From an uncultured Eubacteriales bacterium (lineage in GTDB: Bacteria > Bacillota > Clostridia > Oscillospirales > Oscillospiraceae): a stretch of 47,395 nucleotides of DNA. The stretch spans positions 1 through 47,395 of the forward strand of contig URAM01000012.1 in the NCBI GenBank assembly GCA_900545815.1, given 5' to 3'. The position numbers and the translations under genes were made by a program. Under the pieces are notes generated by a model. It searched no databases and was not told where the DNA came from. It saw nothing but the letters and a program-made list of their open reading frames with translations. This document shows, piece after piece, positions 42,489-47,395 of this stretch; position 1 is the first letter of the stretch; each line of letters starts with the position of its first letter.

Positions 42489-43525
42489 TCCATTCCCTCC
42501 TCTCCCAGTTCTGCCACGAAGCCGGCCAGCAGTCGGGCGCAGCGCTTCATGTCGGTCAGAGACACCACTTCCAGCGGGGTATGCATGTAGTTCAGGGGCA
42601 GGGAGACCACGGCGGTGGGGATGCCCTCTCGGGCGACCTGAATCTCCCAACCGTTGGTGCCGCTGTTGCCGGGGATGATCTCCAGCTGATAGGGAATCTC
42701 CCGTTTTTTCGCTGTCTCCTCCAGCCGCTCCGCCATCCAGTGGGACATATTGGGGCCGATGCCGATGGTAGGGCCGCCGCTCAGGTCGAAGCTGTCATCG
42801 GAGCGGACGTCTGGTGCCTTGCCGAAGGTCACGTCCACTGCAACTGCCAAATCCGGCTGAATGTCGTAAACAGCGGTGATCGCACCGGCGCTGTTGGTCT
42901 CCTCACGGCAGGAACCAAGGACGTACATATCCACATTCAACTCCGTTTTTTGAAGCAGTTTCAGGGTCTCCAGCAGGATGACGAAGCAACTCCTGTCGTC
43001 CATGGCTCTACCGGTCATCCGATCGTCCCCCAGGGCGTAACAGCCCTCTCGGAACACCACCGGCGTACCAACCGGAATCTCCTGCACCGCCTTCTCCTGA
43101 GATAAGCCCACGTCCACCCGCAGGTCAGCGATGGGGATGGCCTTGTTTCCCTCCCCTGCCGCCATCACATGGGGCGGTTTGGTAGCCACCACGCCGAAGC
43201 GGGGCGGGTCGGTCAAGATGGTCAGCTCTCGGTCGGGCAGAATCCTAGGGTCGATGCCGCCCAGGGGGGCAATGCGCAAAAAGCCCTCGTCGTGTCCCAT
43301 GACGAGAAACCCCACCTCGTCCAGATGGGCGTCCAACAGCACCCGCCGAGCGTCTTTCTTGCCGCAGCGCTTCACGCCCACTACGCTGCCGATGCGGTCG
43401 GTGTAGACCTCATCCACCAGTGGGGTCAGCAGACCCTTGGCCACCGCCACTGCCGGTTCTTCAAAGCCGGTGGGGGCATTGGCCTGGCATAGTTGTTCCA
43501 ATAATGCTCTCATGCGCTCTATCAT
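42476..43525 (-). CDS. M42 family metallopeptidase (first of three)
   Basis: A 349-residue M42 aminopeptidase with DAHLDEVGF, AMDDRSC, SCREETNSAG, AVDVTFGKAPD, GNSGTNGWE and YMHTPLE. All metal and catalytic positions are filled. It is visibly divergent from the next two (CREETNSAG instead of TQEEVGTRG), so the trio is not a recent duplication. It lies 2 nt after murD and heads the peptidase group, so peptidase expression may depend on the murD promoter. Confidence 0.93.
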   Translation of the reverse strand: MIERMRALLEQLCQANAPTGFEEPAVAVAKGLLTPLVDEVYTDRIGSVVGVKRCGKKDARRVLLDAHLDEVGFLVMGHDEGFLRIAPLGGIDPRILPDRELTILTDPPRFGVVATKPPHVMAAGEGNKAIPIADLRVDVGLSQEKAVQEIPVGTPVVFREGCYALGDDRMTGRAMDDRSCFVILLETLKLLQKTELNVDMYVLGSCREETNSAGAITAVYDIQPDLAVAVDVTFGKAPDVRSDDSFDLSGGPTIGIGPNMSHWMAERLEETAKKREIPYQLEIIPGNSGTNGWEIQVAREGIPTAVVSLPLNYMHTPLEVVSLTDMKRCARLLAGFVAELGEEGMECWI

Positions 43526-43527
43526 CC

Positions 43528-44919
43528 TCAGTCCGGCAGAGCACGAATCAGCTCTTTGAAGGTGTCGCCGCGCACCATGAAGTTCTTGAACTTGTCAAAG
43601 CTGGCGCTGGCTGGGGACAGGATGACAATGTCTCCAGGCTGAGCCAAAGATACCGCCTTGTGGACAGCATCGGCGAAATCGTCGATGGTGCAGATGGGCA
43701 GCGCCTGGGCATCATAGCCGGGTGCCTGCTCTGCCGCCGCCTGGATCTTGGGAGCGGTGGCGCCGGTGAGTACCATAGCCTTCACATGGGCAACCAGGTC
43801 GGAGCCAAGGACGTCATAAGGGATGTGCTTATCATAGCCGCCGGCGATGAGGATGACCTTCTGGCTAAAACTGCGCAGGCCGGCCATGGTGCGGCTGGGG
43901 CTGGAGGCGATGGAGTCGTTATAATACTTGACCCCGTGCAGCTCCCGCACCAGCTCGATGCGGTGCTCTACGCCGCCGAAGGTGGCGGCGAACTTGCGAA
44001 TGATCTCGTCAGGCACCAGGCCATCTACGGCGCCAATGGCCGCCTGGTAATTTTCGATGTTGTGAACACCTGGCAGCAAAATGTCCGTTACCGGCAGGAC
44101 TTTGCGGGTGTTTCCGTCCTTTTTTACGCAGATGACACCATCTTCCAGGACAACGCCCTCGTCCAAGTGGTTTTGGCGGGAGAACAGGGTGACCTGCCCT
44201 TTTGCTTCAGGGACGAAGGAATAGGTGATGTCATTGTCCCGATTCAGCACGACCTTCTGCTGGGCGTTCTGATACAAAAAGATGTTCTTTTTGGCCGCAA
44301 TATACTCCTCCATCCCCTTGTGGATGTCCAGGTGATTGGGCGCCAAGTTGGTGACTACGGCAATGTCTGCGCTGGTGTCCATGGTCATCAGCTGGAAGGA
44401 GGACAGCTCCAACACTGCCAGGTCGTCAGGCTGGATGGACTCGATGTCCGGCAGGAGGGGACGGCCGATGTTGCCGCCCAGATGGACGTGATAGCCTGCC
44501 GCTTCCAGGAGCTTGGCGATGATGGTGGTGGTGGTGGTCTTGCCATCGGAACCAGTCACGGCAATGGTCTTGCAGGGGCAGACGTGGAAGAACACCTCCA
44601 TCTCCGAGGTGATGACTGCTCCGTTGGCCTTGGCCTGCGCAAAGGCGGGGATGTCCGGACGGATGCCGGGGGAACGGAAGATGACGTCTTGGGTCAGGTT
44701 GTCCAAGTAGTCTGCACCCATATGCAGGGTGGCGCCCAGCGCCTCCAGTTCCAGGAGCAGGGACTGGTTGTCATAGGCTTCTCGCTGGCATTTATCGCAC
44801 GCTGTGACAGCGATCCCTTTTTTCAAAAACAGCTTGATCAGCGGGATGTTGCTCACGCCGATGCCGATCACGGCCACCTGCTTGCCGCGCAAGGTCGCCA
44901 GGTAAGATTCAAAGGTCAT
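43528..44919 (-). CDS. murD: UDP-N-acetylmuramoylalanine--D-glutamate ligase MurD
   Basis: Adds D-Glu to UDP-MurNAc-L-Ala in peptidoglycan synthesis. The 463-residue protein has the N-terminal Rossmann VAVIGIGVSNIPLI, ATP-binding TGSDGKTTT (122-130), the Mur central motif LSSFQL, NLAPNHLDIH, and the C-terminal YNDSIASSPSRTMAGL. The start ATG at 44919 has GAGGAGG 9 nt before it; the frame stays open into rnpB but that extension is not coding. It is isolated from the usual dcw cluster. Confidence 0.96.
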   Translation of the reverse strand: MTFESYLATLRGKQVAVIGIGVSNIPLIKLFLKKGIAVTACDKCQREAYDNQSLLLELEALGATLHMGADYLDNLTQDVIFRSPGIRPDIPAFAQAKANGAVITSEMEVFFHVCPCKTIAVTGSDGKTTTTTIIAKLLEAAGYHVHLGGNIGRPLLPDIESIQPDDLAVLELSSFQLMTMDTSADIAVVTNLAPNHLDIHKGMEEYIAAKKNIFLYQNAQQKVVLNRDNDITYSFVPEAKGQVTLFSRQNHLDEGVVLEDGVICVKKDGNTRKVLPVTDILLPGVHNIENYQAAIGAVDGLVPDEIIRKFAATFGGVEHRIELVRELHGVKYYNDSIASSPSRTMAGLRSFSQKVILIAGGYDKHIPYDVLGSDLVAHVKAMVLTGATAPKIQAAAEQAPGYDAQALPICTIDDFADAVHKAVSLAQPGDIVILSPASASFDKFKNFMVRGDTFKELIRALPD

Positions 44920-44953
44920 AGGTCTGTGCCTCCTCAAGCGCATAGTTGGTTTT

Positions 44954-44982
44954 ATTATAAACCGGTTCCAAAAGTAATTCAA
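44954..44982 (-). promoter_or_regulatory. murD: Promoter of murD
   Basis: TTGAAT (44977-44982) and a perfect TATAAT (44954-44959), 17 bp apart on the minus strand, 35 bp before the murD ATG. Only 9 bp separate its -35 box from the -35 box of the divergent rnpB promoter. Confidence 0.8.
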
Positions 44983-44991
44983 TCGCCGAGA

Positions 44992-45021
44992 TTGACAATT
45001 CCCGTCGTCATAGGGTAAAAT
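44992..45021 (+). promoter_or_regulatory. rnpB: Promoter of rnpB
   Basis: A perfect TTGACA (44992-44997) and TAAAAT (45016-45021) with an 18-bp spacer. The predicted start at about 45027-45028 coincides with the 5' end of the P1 helix of RNase P RNA. Confidence 0.82.
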
Positions 45022-45026
45022 AGAGG

Positions 45027-45372
45027 GGCAAGGAAGCTGGACAGCCGCGTTCCTGGGGCGAAAGGCCCAGGGATGAGGAAAGTCCGGGCTCCATAGGGCG
45101 AGGATAACGGGTAACACCCGCCGAAGGCGACTTTAGGACAAGTGCAACAGAGAGATACCGCCGGTCTTTGAGCCGGTAAGGGTGGAAAGGTGAGGTAAGA
45201 GCTCACCGGCCGACTGGGAACAGCTCGGTCCTGTAAACTCTATCCGGAGCAACACCGTGGGGGAACATGAGGCTTGCCCGGCCGTTCCCAGGAGGTGGCT
45301 AGAGCTTATCGGCAACGGTAAGTCGAGATAGATGGCTGTCAAAACAGAACCCGGCTTATAGGCTTGCTTGCA
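45027..45372 (+). ncRNA. rnpB: RNase P RNA (bacterial class A)
   Basis: Catalytic RNA that trims tRNA 5' leaders. The conserved core is clear: GAGGAAAGTCCGGGCTCC near 45075, GGACAAGTGCAACAGAGA near 45136, and ACAGAACCCGGCTTATAG near 45344. The P1 helix can form between GCAAGGAAGC (45028-45037) and GCTTGCTTGC (45362-45371) with one mismatch. Length of about 345 nt fits. Ends are set by P1 pairing and the promoter and are accurate to a few bases. Confidence 0.97.
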
Positions 45373-45408
45373 TTGAGTTTCTATGGTTCGATTCAGAGCC
45401 AAGACGCG

Positions 45409-45439
45409 AAAAAACGGACGCAAATTGCGTCCGTTTTTT
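45409..45439. terminator. Bidirectional terminator between rnpB and the DUF2812-like gene
   Basis: AAAAAACGGACGC (45409-45421) pairs perfectly with GCGTCCGTTTTTT (45427-45439) over a 5-nt loop. The U-rich arm on each strand allows termination of rnpB and of the convergent gene ending at 45444. Confidence 0.9.
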
Positions 45440-45443
45440 GCGT

Positions 45444-46634
45444 TCACTTCACTTTCAGCGGCTGGTCACAGGACAGCGTTACCACCCTGTCCTCCTGCAC
45501 CAGCAGCACATAGTAGGTCTCCCCCACCTGCCGCCGCCAAGCCTGGCCGTCCTTGCTTTCCGTCTGCTTCCAATCGGCTTCTGCCAGAATCTGGTTCACC
45601 ACGATGGATTGGAACACGCCGCCTTTGCAGTTGTAGACAGTACTGCTCAGGGACAGATCCTCCCAGCTCTCCCAATAGTCCGTCCGAGTGACCAGGAGGG
45701 AGCCGGTCTGCTCATAGCTGGCTGCCTGGAGATTGTTGGGATGCATATCCAAATCTTCTGCGTGTACCACGTCGCTGACACTGTTGCGCCAGGCGCAGTT
45801 CCCCACCTCCGCACGGGAGTCGCTGGGGTTGGTTGCAGACAGGAGCAGTGCAGTCCCCAACACCACTGCGAGAATGAGGGAAATGGCGGAGTAAAAGGTC
45901 TCGGTTTTGCCCCAATGGAGTCGCACATAGCCGTATACCATGCCTGCGACTAAGAATAGGAGCAACGCACAAAATGCCAACAGATTGGTCACCAAATCCA
46001 GCAGCAAGGCGACCAACGCCAGCAGCAGCCACACACCAGCCGCCACTTGCAGCACACTGCGCAATAGCATCCCGCTCCGTTTGGGTGTCCGATCTTCCCT
46101 GCTGAAGCACTTCTGTCCCAGCCAGAGCAGGTAGTAGATGCTGCCAACTGCAAACACTGGGAACGTGCAGCGGAGGAAGATGCCTAGGTTGGACAGGTAC
46201 CAGATTGGCTGGAAGGGCAACGCGATCTGATTGACCCAGGCGATGGCGGTCAACGCAGTGACCAAAAGCAATAGGATGAGCCATGAACAGAATGCGTAGA
46301 AATAGAGTCGCTTGCTCCGCCCCTGCGCCAACGTCTGCGATTCCTGGCAGGGCATGGATTCATAGATGTCAAAGTGGTTGATGGTGGCAACAGGACGCCA
46401 GCCCTGCACCTGTTTTTCCGCAACGATTTCGGCCAGCTTTTCTCCTTGGTAGGCATCGCAGGTGACGTGGTAGCGTAGATCGGTGCGGTTGGTCTCCTGG
46501 AACGGCACCCGAAAAGTCATGCCGTCCTGTTCCGCCGCCAGCGCCCAACCTTTTTCGGCTTGGTCGTTGAGGTAGGCTTCCACGCCCTTTCGGTCGAGGG
46601 GGAGGTAGGCGAACCACTGTTTTTTTTGCTTCAA
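45444..46634 (-). CDS. DUF2812-like membrane protein
   Basis: A 396-residue protein. The cytoplasmic N-terminal part (about 1-110) with WFAYLPLDRKGVEAYLNDQA, AEKGWALAAEQDGMTF and the repeat-like VQGWRPVATINHFDIYES resembles DUF2812, often encoded with PadR regulators, though no PadR gene is adjacent. About six membrane segments lie between 115 and 260, followed by a C-terminal extracytoplasmic domain. The likely start is a TTG at 46634 with AAAGGAG 8 nt before it. It follows sfsA by 14 nt and is probably cotranscribed. Function unknown. Confidence 0.8.
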   Translation of the reverse strand: MKQKKQWFAYLPLDRKGVEAYLNDQAEKGWALAAEQDGMTFRVPFQETNRTDLRYHVTCDAYQGEKLAEIVAEKQVQGWRPVATINHFDIYESMPCQESQTLAQGRSKRLYFYAFCSWLILLLLVTALTAIAWVNQIALPFQPIWYLSNLGIFLRCTFPVFAVGSIYYLLWLGQKCFSREDRTPKRSGMLLRSVLQVAAGVWLLLALVALLLDLVTNLLAFCALLLFLVAGMVYGYVRLHWGKTETFYSAISLILAVVLGTALLLSATNPSDSRAEVGNCAWRNSVSDVVHAEDLDMHPNNLQAASYEQTGSLLVTRTDYWESWEDLSLSSTVYNCKGGVFQSIVVNQILAEADWKQTESKDGQAWRRQVGETYYVLLVQEDRVVTLSCDQPLKVK

Positions 46635-46648
46635 AGGGATCGCTCCTT

Positions 46649-47329
46649 TTATAGTTGAATTGGGATAGGTCGGACAATCTCCAAGGTGTCCGGCGTCACA
46701 TGACATTCCAGCGCCAGGATATGGACGCCAGCCTTTTGCGCCATACGCAACGCTTCCCCAAACTGCGGGTGGGTAGCGTCATTGGGTTGAAAGCAGGTCA
46801 TGCCCTCCATTTGGATGACGAACACGATCCACGGAGTGAAACCCTGTGCTCGGGCGGCGATCAGCCCTTTGATGTGCTTGATGCCACGTTCGGTCGGTGC
46901 GTCTGGGAATTTGGCCACGCCGTTTTCCTCTAGGGTGACGCCTTTGATCTCTGCCAAGTGACGCTTTTCTCCTTGCTCCAGATAGAAGTCAAATCTGGAA
47001 TCTCCGTGGCGAAATTCTGGGCGAATCAACGTCAAATCCGGCAAAAACGTTCCCTTTTGGACATATTCCCCAAACACGGTATTGGGTGCCTGAGCGTCCA
47101 TATTGATGAGCAGATTCCCCTTCTCCACGGCGATCAAATCGAAGTTTGTTTTTCGATTTGAGGCGTCCACACGATTCAAATATACCGTTGCATCTGGCGT
47201 CAGTAACTCTCTGCATCGGCCGGTGTTTTTCACATGGCAGCGCTCTACTACACCATTGATCTCCACCTCTGCGATAAATCGATTGGGACGGGATTTGAAT
47301 ATTCCGATGCAGATATTTTGGTATTTCAT
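46649..47329 (-). CDS. sfsA: SfsA family DNA/RNA nuclease-like protein
   Basis: A 226-residue protein with family motifs FIAEVEINGVVERCHVKNTGR (N-terminal OB-like part), NTVFGEYVQKG, RFDFYLE, EIKGVT and FPDAPTERGIKHIKGL of the nuclease-like fold. SfsA was named from sugar fermentation stimulation in E. coli; its exact function is uncertain, with nucleic acid binding and nuclease-like structure reported for the family. The ATG at 47329 has AAGGTG 5 nt upstream. Confidence 0.95.
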   Translation of the reverse strand: MKYQNICIGIFKSRPNRFIAEVEINGVVERCHVKNTGRCRELLTPDATVYLNRVDASNRKTNFDLIAVEKGNLLINMDAQAPNTVFGEYVQKGTFLPDLTLIRPEFRHGDSRFDFYLEQGEKRHLAEIKGVTLEENGVAKFPDAPTERGIKHIKGLIAARAQGFTPWIVFVIQMEGMTCFQPNDATHPQFGEALRMAQKAGVHILALECHVTPDTLEIVRPIPIQL

Positions 47330-47352
47330 AAATTCACCTTGCAAAAAGAAAA

Positions 47353-47380
47353 CCCCTCAACCAGTCTCCCGGTTGAGGGT
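47353..47380 (-). terminator. Terminator of a minus-strand gene beyond the right edge
   Basis: A 9-bp stem CCCTCAACC/GGTTGAGGG with an 8-nt loop, followed on the minus strand by GGTTTTCTTTTT. It lies only 24 bp before the sfsA start, so it ends an upstream transcript and leaves little space for an sfsA promoter. Confidence 0.7.
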
Positions 47381-47395
47381 ATTCATGTTGGCACT

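Noticed and set aside
45375..45402. A GGTTCGATTC stretch reminiscent of a tRNA T-arm
   Set aside because: No acceptor, D or anticodon arms can be built around it; it lies between the rnpB P1 helix and its terminator.

Overview
This window looks like chromosomal core DNA from a GC-rich, spore-forming, anaerobic member of the Clostridia, probably an Oscillospiraceae (Flavonifractor/Pseudoflavonifractor/Intestinimonas-like) gut bacterium. The lineage is inferred from gene content and order: ylxM-ffh-rpsP-khpA-rimM-trmD, dgt-dnaG-rpoD, a sporulation YunB protein, an electron-bifurcating NfnAB pair, a Cys-rich FeoB-associated peptide, DUF5711 beside CvpA, and SfsA. No prophage, IS element, CRISPR array, toxin-antitoxin pair or obvious defence island was found. 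Nearly all genes are on the minus strand; the exceptions are the 7.4-11.2 kb SRP/ribosome operon and the RNase P RNA.

Layout. 1-6955 (-): a very large partial gene for a membrane-bound cyclic beta-1,2-glucan synthase-like protein (glycosyltransferase, glucoamylase-like and GH94-like parts). 6956-7460: two divergent promoters separated by four consecutive hairpins. 7461-11197 (+): SRP and ribosome/tRNA maturation operon. 11348-16755 (-): lipoprotein, MnmA and a ClpE/ClpC-type unfoldase. 16868-23001 (-): one promoter-headed series of methyltransferase, ecfA1, ecfA2, ecfT, truA, DUF5711 and CvpA. 23157-24891 (-): a DUF6512-like membrane protein and a DUF362/ferredoxin protein, followed by 125-bp tandem repeats. 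25271-29412 (-): dgt-dnaG-rpoD. 29647-30993 (-): glmM. 31071-33645 (-): feoA-feoB plus a FeoB-associated peptide. 33777-36048 (-): nfnA-nfnB behind a strong promoter and a long structured leader. 36444-43525 (-): ligA, yunB, a methionine gamma-lyase-family enzyme and three successive M42 aminopeptidases. 43528-45372: murD (-) and rnpB (+) from back-to-back promoters. 45444-47329 (-): sfsA and a DUF2812-like membrane protein.

How the genes work together. Most of the window serves information flow (SRP targeting, 30S assembly, tRNA modification, replication priming, primary sigma factor, ligase, RNase P) and envelope synthesis (GlmM and MurD for peptidoglycan, the glucan synthase for a surface or periplasmic glycan). 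Anaerobic physiology is represented by ferrous iron uptake and NfnAB. The ECF module imports vitamins with S components encoded elsewhere. The M42 trio and the PLP enzyme point to peptide and amino-acid catabolism.

Nothing here amounts to a clearly new multi-gene system. The best leads are noncoding: the nfnAB leader RNA, the terminator-like hairpin plus palindrome ahead of feoA, the 125-bp multi-hairpin tandem repeat, and the four-hairpin cluster at 7.1 kb. Protein-level oddities are the ClpE-like unfoldase with a ClpB-length middle domain, the acidic insertion in RpoD, and three divergent M42 paralogs in a row.
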